36,101 nucleotides of DNA, taken from contig JADILW010000010.1 in NCBI GenBank assembly GCA_017695095.1, positions 1-36,101 of the forward strand. Reading direction: 5' to 3'. The translations under genes were made by a program, and so were the position numbers. Shown here piece after piece: positions 7,851 to 17,165 of the stretch. The notes under the pieces were generated by a model. That model was not told the origin of the DNA. It searched no databases and was given only the letters and a program-made list of their open reading frames with translations. Within the stretch, counting starts at the first letter, position 1; every line of letters begins with the position of its first letter. Origin of the DNA: Candidatus Cryptobacteroides avistercoris (lineage in GTDB: Bacteria; Bacteroidota; Bacteroidia; Bacteroidales; UBA932).

Positions 7851-7885
7851 GACATCGAGTTCTGCAGGCAAACAAGTTTATTGGA

Positions 7886-8470
7886 ATGACACAGCGAATT
7901 CTAACCCGGTTCGTCATTACGATTGCGACGATACTGTGTTCACTTCCCTCCCTGCACGCGCAGGAGCTGGCGGTGAAGACCAATCTCCTTTCCGATGCGA
8001 CAGCCACCATCAATCTGGGTGTGGAGGCTGCGGTCGCGCCCAAATGGACGGTCGACCTCTCCGGGAACTATAACGCATGGGACTTCCCCGACTACCGCAA
8101 GCAAAAACAATGGATGATTCAGCCCGAGGCCAGGTTCTGGTTCTGCGAGGCTTTCAACGGCCACTTCGTCGCCGCGCACCTTCTCGGCGGCGAGTTCAAC
8201 ATGGCCAACCCCTATTTCCCCTTCAGCATCATAGAGACTCTCGGGGACTACCGCTATCAGGGCTGGATGTACGGAGCCGGACTGGGCTACGGCTACCAGT
8301 GGATACTCTCGCCGCGATGGAGCATCGAGGCTGAGGTCGGCGCCGGCTACGTCGGCACGAAATACGAACAATACGAATGCATACGCTGCGGCGAACTGAT
8401 CGACGAAGGCTTCTCCAACAAGTTCTCGCTGACCAAGCTCTCGATCAGCCTCATTTTCATGATATTCTAA
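7886..8470 (+). CDS. DUF3575-type outer-membrane protein, first gene of locus B
   Basis: A 194-residue protein, the same length as its locus A paralogue. It has a signal peptide ending at HAQ, the shared motifs CEAFNGHF and DYRYQGW, and the CxxC pair Cys165/Cys168 (YECIRCGE). It ends in a beta-strand with a terminal Phe (ISLIFMIF), typical of outer-membrane barrels. It heads the rightward fimbrial operon, 12 bases before the DUF3868-type gene. In the sequenced orientation no good promoter faces it: the best plus-strand box is TATTTTTA at 7788-7795, which lacks the final G and has an 18-base spacing. It is therefore predicted OFF or low until the upstream segment inverts. Its function is unknown beyond the family association with fimbrial loci. 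Confidence 0.85.
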   Translation: MTQRILTRFVITIATILCSLPSLHAQELAVKTNLLSDATATINLGVEAAVAPKWTVDLSGNYNAWDFPDYRKQKQWMIQPEARFWFCEAFNGHFVAAHLLGGEFNMANPYFPFSIIETLGDYRYQGWMYGAGLGYGYQWILSPRWSIEAEVGAGYVGTKYEQYECIRCGELIDEGFSNKFSLTKLSISLIFMIF

Positions 8471-8482
8471 ACTCCGCGCGCC

Positions 8483-9970
8483 ATGAAGAACACCTCTTTT
8501 ATATATAGTACGCTCGCCCTGCTCTCCGCCGCCTTCATCCCGGACGCGGCCGCCCAGGACGCCTCATATCTCGACTTCCTGCGCTGGCAGCAGGAGCCCG
8601 TCAGCATCGTGACGGAAGAATCTTCTACGGGGGGGTCACGTGCAAAGCAGGCCGAACTCAGGTTCACCATTGACTGGAACGGTCTCCAGGTCGCTCCCCA
8701 GCAGACCGCGGCCATCGTGCCCGTGCTCGTGACGGCAGACGGCTCGCAGACCTACAGCTTCGCACCCGTCTTCATCGACGGACGCACCCGCGCCAAGGCG
8801 GTCGACAGGATGGAGGTGCTCTCCGGCATCGGACGCCCCGAGGGCAGCACCGTCGTGCGCCCCTATGAAAAGGACACCCCCGCGCAGATCGAATATGTGT
8901 CCCGGATCGCCTACGACCCCGCCATGCTCGACGGCCGCATCGTATTCTACGAGACGGTGAGCGGCTGCGCCGGATGCATCGAAGGTGAGGACAGCCTCAG
9001 CGTCGGCGACGTGCTCCCGAGGTACGTGCCCGACTGGAGATTCTCGGCCACCCCCGCCGGCGGCGTGAAGCAGCGCGAAATCCGCGAGCGCGCCGACCTC
9101 AAGTTCAAGGTCAACCTCCATGGCATCGACCCCGCATTCGCGGACAACGCCTCCGTGCTCGACAAGGTCATGAGTTCAATGCGCATGGCCGCCGACAGCA
9201 GCATCTACACGGTCACCGCGGTGCGCTTCATTGGCTACGCCTCCCCCGACGGACCCGAGCAGTTCAACCGCGAGCTCGCGCTCAGGCGCGCCAACAGCCT
9301 CGCCGACTACGTGAAGAGCTCCGGCGAAGCGGTCTCCGGCTCGCTCTTCACGGTCGAGAGCGTGGGAGAGGACTGGGAAGGCCTGTTCGCGGCGGCTGCG
9401 GCAGACCCTCAGATTGCCGGCAACGCCACCCTGGACAAGGTGCGCGGAATGCTGACCGAAGGCAACTGGGCCGAATGCGAGCGCCTGCTCAAGAGCGACA
9501 CCGGACTCTACGGCCACCTGCGCGAGAAGGTACTCCCCTCCCTGCGCCGCACCGAGTACTCCATTGAATATAACATACGCCAGTTCAGCGCCGAGGAAGC
9601 CGCGCAGCTCTGGAGCAGCCGGCCCGAACTGCTGAGCGTGGACGAATTCAAGGCGGCTGCCGGCCTCTGCGGAAAGGACAGCCCTGAATATCTGGAAATT
9701 CTTCTCACCGCTGCGCACACCTACCCAGACGACCCCGCGGCCCTGAATACGGCGGCCACCGCCCTCTATGAGGCTGGCAGACTCGCCGAGGCGGGCAAGC
9801 TGCTCGAGGGACGCGGCGAACCCCTGCTGCAGAACACTCTGGGCGTGATCCGCGCCGGCGAAGGCGACTACGGGGAGGCCCTGCGGCTCTTCGAGTCGGC
9901 CTCAGCCTCCGGCAACTCCGAGGCGGCCCACAACCTCACGGAACTCGAGAACGTGATGTACCAGCTATAA
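8483..9970 (+). CDS. DUF3868/OmpA-like/TPR fimbrial accessory protein, locus B
   Basis: Encodes 495 residues with a signal peptide ending near AAAQ. The N-terminal half shares with the locus A copy the segments AAIVPVLVTADG and VFIDGRTRAKAV, and a CxxC pair (Cys162, Cys165 in SGCAGCIEG). The OmpA-like part reads VRFIGYASPDGPEQFNRELALRRANSL. TPR-like helices follow at the C-terminus (LQNTLGVIRAGEGDYGEALRLF). The inferred role is a periplasmic or outer-membrane assembly factor working with the DUF3575 partner. The gene is very GC-rich compared with the downstream subunit genes. Confidence 0.85.
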   Translation: MKNTSFIYSTLALLSAAFIPDAAAQDASYLDFLRWQQEPVSIVTEESSTGGSRAKQAELRFTIDWNGLQVAPQQTAAIVPVLVTADGSQTYSFAPVFIDGRTRAKAVDRMEVLSGIGRPEGSTVVRPYEKDTPAQIEYVSRIAYDPAMLDGRIVFYETVSGCAGCIEGEDSLSVGDVLPRYVPDWRFSATPAGGVKQREIRERADLKFKVNLHGIDPAFADNASVLDKVMSSMRMAADSSIYTVTAVRFIGYASPDGPEQFNRELALRRANSLADYVKSSGEAVSGSLFTVESVGEDWEGLFAAAAADPQIAGNATLDKVRGMLTEGNWAECERLLKSDTGLYGHLREKVLPSLRRTEYSIEYNIRQFSAEEAAQLWSSRPELLSVDEFKAAAGLCGKDSPEYLEILLTAAHTYPDDPAALNTAATALYEAGRLAEAGKLLEGRGEPLLQNTLGVIRAGEGDYGEALRLFESASASGNSEAAHNLTELENVMYQL

Positions 9971-10005
9971 TCAAAAGCAACAACAATAAAGACAATCTAT
10001 CTGAT

Positions 10006-11535
10006 ATGAAAAAGTTTACCTTTATTTTCGCCGGACTGGCGCTATTGGCGTCAGCGGCATTCACCTCCTGCGAGAAGACTCCCGCGCCTTCTGCCGACGA
10101 GGGAACCAAGTCCATCGCGCTGAGCATCAACTTCGGCGGAGTGGCTACCAAGGCTGTAGATGAAGACCTCGAAGCAGGTTTCGTCGCCGGTGATAACTAC
10201 ACCAGTCTCCAGATTTATTTCACCGACGATGCCGGTAACATCAAGTATGCGTACAATGCTACTGAGAATAACGCCAATGATGGCACTGCCGCTGGGGAGA
10301 TCTGGGACAATCTTGCCAGTGCTGCCAATAGCAAAGGTGTCAAGTTCATCGGTCTTGACGCAGTCAGCGGAGTATATGTTACGGCGAATGCACCGCTTTC
10401 TTCCGGCATCATCACCTATGGAGGTGCCGTCTCTAAGCCAGTAGCTGTTTCTGCCATCAACGAGCTCCTCAAGATTGAAAATATCGATGCAACTGAGGCA
10501 AACGCCATGCCCTATGCCGGAGCATGCATTCAGCTTCAGCCTTTGGGAAGTACCCAGATCTCTGCTGATGCCGGAGAAGTTGTCGTAGGCGATGGAGCAG
10601 ATGGTGCTGAATATTGGAAAGCGGAACTGTCCATCCGTCCTGTCGTTTCAAGATTCGAAGTAAGCAAGGTCGGAGTCAAGACCTCAGGAACCACCTATTT
10701 CAAGGAAGTTGACAATGAAGGGGTAAAGGTTCTCGAACCTTGCGACGATACTGATCCTAATGTCAAGTATAAAGTTGAGTGGAATGGATTCGATGCAGAC
10801 CTCATAGGAATCTACATGTCAAACTTCTACAAGTCATCGCCTCTGTTCCCCAACAAGACTGAGATTAAAGACTGGACAGCCGTACTCTTCGCAACCCCCG
10901 GTTTCGCTGAAGGCGTAAGCCCCATTGCAGAAGGCAAATGGACTGGACTCTCCGACGATCAGAAGGGCATAAGCTATGCCGACTACAACAACGGATATCA
11001 GGATTTCACTACTGCCCACGCAGGGACTACCAGTGGTACAACTAATTACCTTTTCGACGGCGGCTCCGATGCAAGCGCAGTTGTTGTTCCCTTCAACTTC
11101 TTCGTTCCGTACAGTCTCACTGACCGCAGCGCAACTGCCGACGATGTAGCTAACCTCGGCGCAGCATGCCCCGCACTGCATTTCCAGTTCAAGAAGCCGG
11201 AGAATCCGACCATTAACTACACCTCTGTTCAGTACAAAACTTCTGACAACTGGCAGGCTGTCGCTGACAACAATCTCAAGCAGCAGCTGCAGAATGCTGT
11301 CGCCTGGCCCAACAGCACTGACGGAATTGCATACGCTAATGTCACCAAGTTCCTGAACCAGGATAAGCTGACCGAACTCACTGTAAAGCCCGGCCTTATC
11401 TATAAGGTTCAGGAAGTAGTAGTCGAGCCTGTCAACCTTTCCGTATCTACCAAAGACACTGACCAGTTCAATGTTTACGTAGTTGTCAAGGTCGTTGGCT
11501 TCGATGAAAGGAACGTTTACCCTGTATTCGACTAG
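10006..11535 (+). CDS. Fimbrillin (probable shaft subunit), locus B
   Basis: A 509-residue lipoprotein precursor with signal MKKFTFIFAGLALLASAAFTSC (Cys22). A TKAVDEDL segment near residues 47-54 resembles the basic-residue maturation site of type V pilins. YTSLQIYFTDDAGNIKYA resembles the first strands of the FimA/Mfa1 fold. The C-terminus (VYVVVKVVGFDERNVYPVFD) is strand-like. It is 146 residues longer than the locus A fimbrillin and shares little obvious sequence with it, so the two operons would display antigenically different shafts. It follows the accessory gene by 35 bases and precedes the anchor gene by 16, with no hairpin between. Base composition is less GC-rich than in the two genes before it. 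Confidence 0.8.
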   Translation: MKKFTFIFAGLALLASAAFTSCEKTPAPSADEGTKSIALSINFGGVATKAVDEDLEAGFVAGDNYTSLQIYFTDDAGNIKYAYNATENNANDGTAAGEIWDNLASAANSKGVKFIGLDAVSGVYVTANAPLSSGIITYGGAVSKPVAVSAINELLKIENIDATEANAMPYAGACIQLQPLGSTQISADAGEVVVGDGADGAEYWKAELSIRPVVSRFEVSKVGVKTSGTTYFKEVDNEGVKVLEPCDDTDPNVKYKVEWNGFDADLIGIYMSNFYKSSPLFPNKTEIKDWTAVLFATPGFAEGVSPIAEGKWTGLSDDQKGISYADYNNGYQDFTTAHAGTTSGTTNYLFDGGSDASAVVVPFNFFVPYSLTDRSATADDVANLGAACPALHFQFKKPENPTINYTSVQYKTSDNWQAVADNNLKQQLQNAVAWPNSTDGIAYANVTKFLNQDKLTELTVKPGLIYKVQEVVVEPVNLSVSTKDTDQFNVYVVVKVVGFDERNVYPVFD

Positions 11536-11551
11536 TAGCAGATAAACCATA

Positions 11552-12484
11552 ATGAAAGCTCTTAGATACATATCAGCACTTCTCATCGCCTGCATGTGCC
11601 TCACCGGGTGCATCAGGGAGAATATCGACGACTGCGAGACGCCGGTGGATCTTGAATTCCAGTATTTCGGCAACGGAATCGTGGACATATTCCCGGACCG
11701 CATCGACTCCGTGCTGATGTATGTCTACGAGCTGCCCTCAGGCAAGCTCCGCCAGACCATGGAAATCTCCAAGGAGGAGCTTGCCGCCAGACAGGGCGCC
11801 GACCTCAGGCTGAACCCCGGCGACTACCGCATAGTCTGCTGGGGCAACGCCGGGGAGGGCAGCTCCATCGACACCGAGGGCAAAGTGATCACCAGTTCCG
11901 AATATGCCGGCGGCGACGTTCCGTCCGGCATAGAGGAACTTTATTTCGGCACGGTCGACCTCAACGTTCCGCAGACGCTGCGCGCCGTCAAGGAGACCGT
12001 AGTCTATGAAGCTTCCTATATAATGATGAAGGTGGAACTCCTCGGATTCGCCGCGCTCCGCAGCGCAGGCGCGGTGGGCAGCATGTCCTCCGACGAGAAC
12101 GGCGCCGCAGACGCCACCGTGAGCCTCATCCACGGCAACCACTCCGCCCTCATCGACTTCACCAACACCCCCTCCGACGAGGTCACCGACTACGCTCCCG
12201 TTCTCGCTGACCACCCTGACGAGGACGACTCCTACGTCGCCGACTATCTCGTGCCCCGCTTCGACAACGACACCGAAGCCCGGCTCGGCATAGTACGCAG
12301 CGACAACGGAGAAACACTCTACGACCGCCCCCTGTCCGACATCATGGACGACCTCGGCATCACCGTCGACGAGCGCAACGAGCAGATGGTCAACATCAGG
12401 TTCAGGCTCACCCAGTCCGAAGGCGGTCAGCTGACAATCGACGTTGTCGGCTGGAACACTGAAATCGTGTTCCCCGACCTTTAA
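11552..12484 (+). CDS. Mfa2/FimB-family fimbrial anchor lipoprotein, locus B
   Basis: Encodes 310 residues. The signal MKALRYISALLIACMCLTGC carries a lipobox at Cys20, followed by IRENIDDC. GNGIVDIFPDRIDSVLMYVYE and YRIVCWGNAGEG match the Mfa2/FimB anchor family (PF08842) and align readily with the locus A anchor at 3499-4389. The role is outer-membrane anchoring and length control of the pilus, by analogy with Mfa2 and FimB. A 16-base gap separates it from the fimbrillin gene and a 15-base gap from the next subunit gene, consistent with tight co-transcription. Confidence 0.9.
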   Translation: MKALRYISALLIACMCLTGCIRENIDDCETPVDLEFQYFGNGIVDIFPDRIDSVLMYVYELPSGKLRQTMEISKEELAARQGADLRLNPGDYRIVCWGNAGEGSSIDTEGKVITSSEYAGGDVPSGIEELYFGTVDLNVPQTLRAVKETVVYEASYIMMKVELLGFAALRSAGAVGSMSSDENGAADATVSLIHGNHSALIDFTNTPSDEVTDYAPVLADHPDEDDSYVADYLVPRFDNDTEARLGIVRSDNGETLYDRPLSDIMDDLGITVDERNEQMVNIRFRLTQSEGGQLTIDVVGWNTEIVFPDL

Positions 12485-12499
12485 ACAAGAACGAGCAGG

Positions 12500-13660
12500 A
12501 TGAACAACAAAGCTTCCAGCATACTGCAAAACGCAATGGCTCTGCTGCTGACCGCATCGGCAGCCCTCTGCCTGTGCCTGCTCACCGGCTGCAGCCATGA
12601 AGAACTTCCCGAAACAGGAAAATACAACACGATGATTGTCCTTCGCGGCGACGGAACCAAAGCCCTCGCCCCCGATGAGGCTCAATCCATCGTAATCTAC
12701 GCTTTCTCTTCCGACAACGACCTTGTCGGCTATCTCTACGAGGACAGCATCAACGGCCGCGACATTTTCCCGATGAACCTTACAGCAGGAGGAGTAATAG
12801 ACTTTTACGTGATCCTCAATCCCGTCTGCAGCGGATTTGAAATCATTGATGAGAACAACGAAGCAGTTACGTTCGGCTCTCACGAAGGCAAAACGGCCGA
12901 AACCATAAAAAATTGGAAACTCAAGAGAACTAAAGACACCCCTGGCAAAGCGGTTCCCATGTCGAACCTCGAAGATCAGGTGGACGGTTATCACAATCCC
13001 ACCGGAAAATCCAACCGCACATTCGAAGTAGTGGCCAACCGGAACTCCTGGCAGGAAATCCCCATTCAGGTCACCCGAGCCGTCTCCAAAGTGGAAGTCT
13101 GGTTCTGGGCGAATGACAATTGGACCAACCGGCCATACAACTATAGCAGTATTGATTCTCAGGTCTTGACAGACCCTGTCGGTGAATCTATGGTCTTTGA
13201 CGGAAATATCACTGGCTATTCATTGACAGAAAAAACGGAAAAAAGTAATAATAAATCCTACCATACCAACGGTACTCAAGGCAATCTCAATGGTGAGGAA
13301 TTCAAGAAATATGAAGAGGGTACCCTTTTTTATAACGAAGACTACTTTAAGCTGATTTGGGAGCAATATATTCTTCCGAATACATTATACGGCGGCGACA
13401 ATATGGGGCAGTCAACGGAATCAGGGGCAAACTGCACCACATTAGAAATCGATTATACTTATCACTATCAGCCGCGTTGGGACAGTTATGAGTGGCAAAA
13501 GGAGCAGCAAGAAAATAAAACAATCTATCTTCCAGCAAGTTCCCGTAACACCATAATAAAAGTATGGTGCGCACTTCGAGACGATACAGACCGCTCTTTC
13601 ACCTACGAAGTCGTCGACTGGGACGAGACTGTGACAGTGGATATTCCTGCATTTGATTAA
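12500..13660 (+). CDS. FimA-like minor fimbrial subunit lipoprotein, locus B
   Basis: A 386-residue lipoprotein. The signal runs MNNKASSILQNAMALLLTA and on to LTGC (Cys31). GDGTKALAPDEAQSIVIYAFSSDN combines a TKA maturation-type motif with a FimA-like first strand. FYVILNP follows, and the C-terminal strand is FTYEVVDWDETVTVDIPAF. By gene position it matches the 522-residue protein of locus A and probably acts between shaft and tip. Base composition falls toward higher AT in the second half (from about 13130), a shift that continues into the tip gene. The stop lies 5 bases before the chosen start of the tip gene. Confidence 0.8.
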   Translation: MNNKASSILQNAMALLLTASAALCLCLLTGCSHEELPETGKYNTMIVLRGDGTKALAPDEAQSIVIYAFSSDNDLVGYLYEDSINGRDIFPMNLTAGGVIDFYVILNPVCSGFEIIDENNEAVTFGSHEGKTAETIKNWKLKRTKDTPGKAVPMSNLEDQVDGYHNPTGKSNRTFEVVANRNSWQEIPIQVTRAVSKVEVWFWANDNWTNRPYNYSSIDSQVLTDPVGESMVFDGNITGYSLTEKTEKSNNKSYHTNGTQGNLNGEEFKKYEEGTLFYNEDYFKLIWEQYILPNTLYGGDNMGQSTESGANCTTLEIDYTYHYQPRWDSYEWQKEQQENKTIYLPASSRNTIIKVWCALRDDTDRSFTYEVVDWDETVTVDIPAFD

Positions 13661-13667
13661 ATTGAAT

Positions 13668-16600
13668 ATGAGACAAAATATACGACATATATCAATATTA
13701 TTACTCGGTACAATCCTGCTATTCAACGTAGCATGCACTCGAGATGTGTTCACACCTACACCTCAGGAAACTATTGTGCCACTGTCCGAGTTCCAGATAG
13801 GCTACCAGCTTGACGTCACCGACGTTTATACCAAAGCGCAACAGAGTGTCGAAATCGAAAACACTGTCAGAAATCTTTATGTTTTGCTCTTCGCCGAGGA
13901 TGGACGTCTCGTCCATTCCAAAAGATACCTTGTAACAACCAATACTAGTCTGACCGAGGAACAGAAAAGCCGATATGATGCCGTCCTGCGGTCATTCCAT
14001 ACCAAGGAAGACGAAGGTTCAAACCGTTCAAGCGGTATCATTCCTGAGTTCTTCACAAACTATAAAGGGACCGCCAAAGACCTGGACGGCAATCTAACAT
14101 TCTACGGTATCGCCAACTATTCCACAGCTGTCGATCAAGACCTTGACAATCTGGCAGATGACGGACCCGCCGCAGAAACGAACCTCAGGAACATGACCAT
14201 AGACATAGCGCCCGGCAGCGTAGAAAGAAATTATTTCTTCATGGTTGCTGAGTTAGGCGATGTTCACTTGAACCCTACAGTCAACGGCAATTCAATAAGC
14301 GTAGAACGAATCGGCGCCAACCTTGAGCTGCGCCGTCTCGATGCGAAGGTGACCTTCAATATTGATGTCAGAATCGATGGAGCTGACAATGTTAGTTTCG
14401 AAAATCCCACATACAAAGTTCATAGGATTCCAAACAAGTCATATCTCATCGAAAGAGCCAAGAGTTCGGGAGTCAATAACTGGGATGCCGCGCAAAATAC
14501 TGAAACCGACTTCAGCTGCATGGATGACGACAACTTTGAGCATTTCGACAGTTTCAACGGGACATCGGGCTTTTTCGCCTTCTATATGAGGGAGAATCGT
14601 CCCGTACCTTCGAACGAAATCAACGGTGACGCACGGGATAAGGAGAACGCAAACGGCAAAAACTATAAAAATCTGTATGTCATGCGCGAAGCTTGGCCGT
14701 ACGATGCAGACAAAGCGGATCCGACAACCGGCAAGACTCCGGTTCATGAAAGAGATTTCACCTATGCTCCGGAAAATTCCACTTTTGTCGAAATTTCCGG
14801 CAATCTCAACTACACCCGCAAGCGGGAGAATCCGGAAACTCACGAAATGGAAGATGAATATGTCTCCGGAATTGTGACATATATAGTTCACCTCGGCGAG
14901 ACCGGAGGAGCTGCCGACATTAACAATGTCAATGCTGTAAACAACTACGACGTGCGCCGTAACGTGCGGTATATCTACAATATGCTCATTACCGGGATAA
15001 ATTCCTTCGAAGTGGAGGTAAGTACTGACGGAAGAGAGGAACGCCCGGGAGCGGAAGGAGATCTTGCTATCTCTGACAGCCAACAGTTTCTCATGGATTC
15101 CCACTATGGGCGAATACTTCTTGAACTCGACAGAGATGATATCAAACGCAATGTTGAACAGGGCGATCCGGAGCAGGCTGGCTGGAATGTAAGTTCGCCT
15201 CTTGGAACGACAAAATTTGACGGTACTACTATCAGCTATCCTTATGATTACAAATGGATACTCTTCGCCATAAACCAGGAATTCGGGCAAACCAACGACA
15301 AAATGGTCAAGTTCCCTGGCACACAGGCATATGACGGGGGTGTCAGATTCTTCGACGATGACGGGGGTGTCAGAGATGACGTCGAGACACAAATCGCTTC
15401 AGACAGCGGCAATAAACTGAATGTTGGCGGTAGGCCAATGACCTTTAAGGCTTATCTTGATGACGGTAGGGATACTGATAACTACTACTATCAACGGAGA
15501 AGTTCAATTGACGATGACGCCTGTCTGAGAGACATCAATCAGTTGCTTAAACACCTGTACGAAGAAGCCCGCAGCGGCACTTCGAAACTGTTTGATGATG
15601 AAGGCAAAGTGGTCATAACCGCATTTTGCGATGAATATACCTATCTTTACGATCCGAGAACTGAGAACTACATTCACCCGGGAACTCCAACCACGAACGA
15701 GTCAGACCTTCTGCTATGGAAAGAATACGTCAACACCGATGACCGCGTGCTGAATATCACTCCGATGGTGGCAACTGACTATAGCGAAGACAAGAATACT
15801 TCCATCACTCATTCCTTTGTCAAGATTTCGCAGATGGCGATAAAGACTATCTACAACGAAAATGACCCGGATCTTAAGACAGCCTGGGGACTGGAAACTA
15901 CTAATGAGACCGGGCCGCTGACATGGAATGCCAGAATGAACTTGTATCGCGGTAAGAAGGACAATACCAGTTCTAACGGAAGAACAAACTTCTTGAACTT
16001 CTGGCTAGAAACGAACGACGGCAGGTCTGGCGACGGCGATTATGAAGAGGGGGATATCAACTGGACCGATGTAATGACAGTATACCAGCGTATTGAAGAT
16101 GCCAACGGGCTGAATGACAACTACCGTGACGCCTTCCATGCCTGCATAACGCGCAACCGCGATCTCAACGGTAACAATAAAATCGATGAGAACGAGATAT
16201 ATTGGTATCTTGCGGCCCAGGACCAGCTTTCAGGCTTGTATATCGGTCAACCGGCTCTTGAAGAAAGCGCATGGATGTATACGGGTGATGGTACGACTAA
16301 GAGTCATCTTGTAACCAGCACATTCAACGGTAAAGTCAATGACAATACCAATTTCTGGATTCTATGGTCAGAAGAGGGTGCTTCCTGGGGAAAACTGCAT
16401 GGAGGCGGGGATGAAAATACCGCCACATACGATTATCGTTGTATCCGAAATCTCGGTATTCCTATCGACGATTATACTACTCCGCCATCTCATTATGCTG
16501 AAATTTCTACGCAGCATTACGATGCAGGACGTTATTACTATACAATAGATGTTGGCGTAATCAATTCCAGGGCTCTGCGTTCCGCCCCTGACGATGGGGA

Positions 16601-17030
16601 CTTCCTGCCGCTAGACCATGAAAGAAGCCAGAATAACCAACCCTTCAAAAGTTTCGACGTTCTATCTCCTCCAGACTATGGATCCGGCATAACATGGACA
16701 GAAATGAGGGACAAGATGTCTGTAAATGACAATAGCGACATCTGCCCTGACGGATGGCGTCCGCCGAACCAGAGGGAATTCCTCATCATGATGAGTCTCC
16801 GGGGCAAAGAAGGCTTTTCTCTCTCCAACAGATTGGGAATTGCCACAAGTTTCTCCTTCAATGGCTTACCTCCTAACTATACGAATGGGAAACGATACGG
16901 ATTTTATTTTGACACAAATCTAATGCTTCACAATGAATATGACAGCGAGTGGACTGATAGTGAGGGTAAACCCAAAGAAGCTGTGCTTTTAAAATTCCGC
17001 TGTGTCCGGGACACGCCAAGCGCCTACTAA
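13668..17030 (+). CDS. Large fimbrial tip lipoprotein of locus B (DUF4906-type with FISUMP-like C-terminus)
   Basis: Encodes 1120 residues from the ATG at 13668; a TTG at 13653 is upstream in frame, but the ATG gives a clean lipoprotein signal (MRQNIRHISILLLGTILLFNVAC, Cys23). A YTKAQQS motif and the strand VRNLYVLLFAEDGRLV mark a FimA-like N-terminal region. The central part, with VVTYIVHLGETGG and NVRYIYNMLITGINSFEVEV, resembles the DUF4906 family. Near residue 1025 the sequence CPDGWRPPNQREFLIMMSL resembles the FISUMP/C-type-lectin-like module (CPxGWxxPxxxEw) found at tips of Bacteroidetes adhesins. Its likely role is the terminal adhesin. The gene is markedly more AT-rich than the head of the operon, suggesting diversification or exchange. 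It is the last gene before the terminator. Confidence 0.85.
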   Translation: MRQNIRHISILLLGTILLFNVACTRDVFTPTPQETIVPLSEFQIGYQLDVTDVYTKAQQSVEIENTVRNLYVLLFAEDGRLVHSKRYLVTTNTSLTEEQKSRYDAVLRSFHTKEDEGSNRSSGIIPEFFTNYKGTAKDLDGNLTFYGIANYSTAVDQDLDNLADDGPAAETNLRNMTIDIAPGSVERNYFFMVAELGDVHLNPTVNGNSISVERIGANLELRRLDAKVTFNIDVRIDGADNVSFENPTYKVHRIPNKSYLIERAKSSGVNNWDAAQNTETDFSCMDDDNFEHFDSFNGTSGFFAFYMRENRPVPSNEINGDARDKENANGKNYKNLYVMREAWPYDADKADPTTGKTPVHERDFTYAPENSTFVEISGNLNYTRKRENPETHEMEDEYVSGIVTYIVHLGETGGAADINNVNAVNNYDVRRNVRYIYNMLITGINSFEVEVSTDGREERPGAEGDLAISDSQQFLMDSHYGRILLELDRDDIKRNVEQGDPEQAGWNVSSPLGTTKFDGTTISYPYDYKWILFAINQEFGQTNDKMVKFPGTQAYDGGVRFFDDDGGVRDDVETQIASDSGNKLNVGGRPMTFKAYLDDGRDTDNYYYQRRSSIDDDACLRDINQLLKHLYEEARSGTSKLFDDEGKVVITAFCDEYTYLYDPRTENYIHPGTPTTNESDLLLWKEYVNTDDRVLNITPMVATDYSEDKNTSITHSFVKISQMAIKTIYNENDPDLKTAWGLETTNETGPLTWNARMNLYRGKKDNTSSNGRTNFLNFWLETNDGRSGDGDYEEGDINWTDVMTVYQRIEDANGLNDNYRDAFHACITRNRDLNGNNKIDENEIYWYLAAQDQLSGLYIGQPALEESAWMYTGDGTTKSHLVTSTFNGKVNDNTNFWILWSEEGASWGKLHGGGDENTATYDYRCIRNLGIPIDDYTTPPSHYAEISTQHYDAGRYYYTIDVGVINSRALRSAPDDGDFLPLDHERSQNNQPFKSFDVLSPPDYGSGITWTEMRDKMSVNDNSDICPDGWRPPNQREFLIMMSLRGKEGFSLSNRLGIATSFSFNGLPPNYTNGKRYGFYFDTNLMLHNEYDSEWTDSEGKPKEAVLLKFRCVRDTPSAY

Positions 17031-17057
17031 CAACAAACCATACAACTCTAACCAAAC

Positions 17058-17090
17058 AGTCCGGGAAGAATACTCCCGGACTTATTGTTT
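17058..17090 (+). terminator. Rho-independent terminator of locus B
   Basis: AGTCCGGGA (17058-17066) pairs perfectly with TCCCGGACT (17074-17082), followed by TATTGTTTT. It lies 28 bases after the tip gene stop and ends the rightward fimbrial operon. Confidence 0.85.
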
Positions 17091-17165
17091 TCTCTGCGGT
17101 CTCGTTATTCGTTCACTTTGCTCAGGCGCACCGCTCAGGCCAGCACTTGTTCTGGTCTGGCAAAG

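Noticed and set aside
11738..12994. Minus-strand open frame of 418 codons across the locus B anchor and minor subunit genes
   Set aside because: It spans two real genes on the other strand, is Val/Gly/Asp-rich in the way shadow frames are, and has no family motif.
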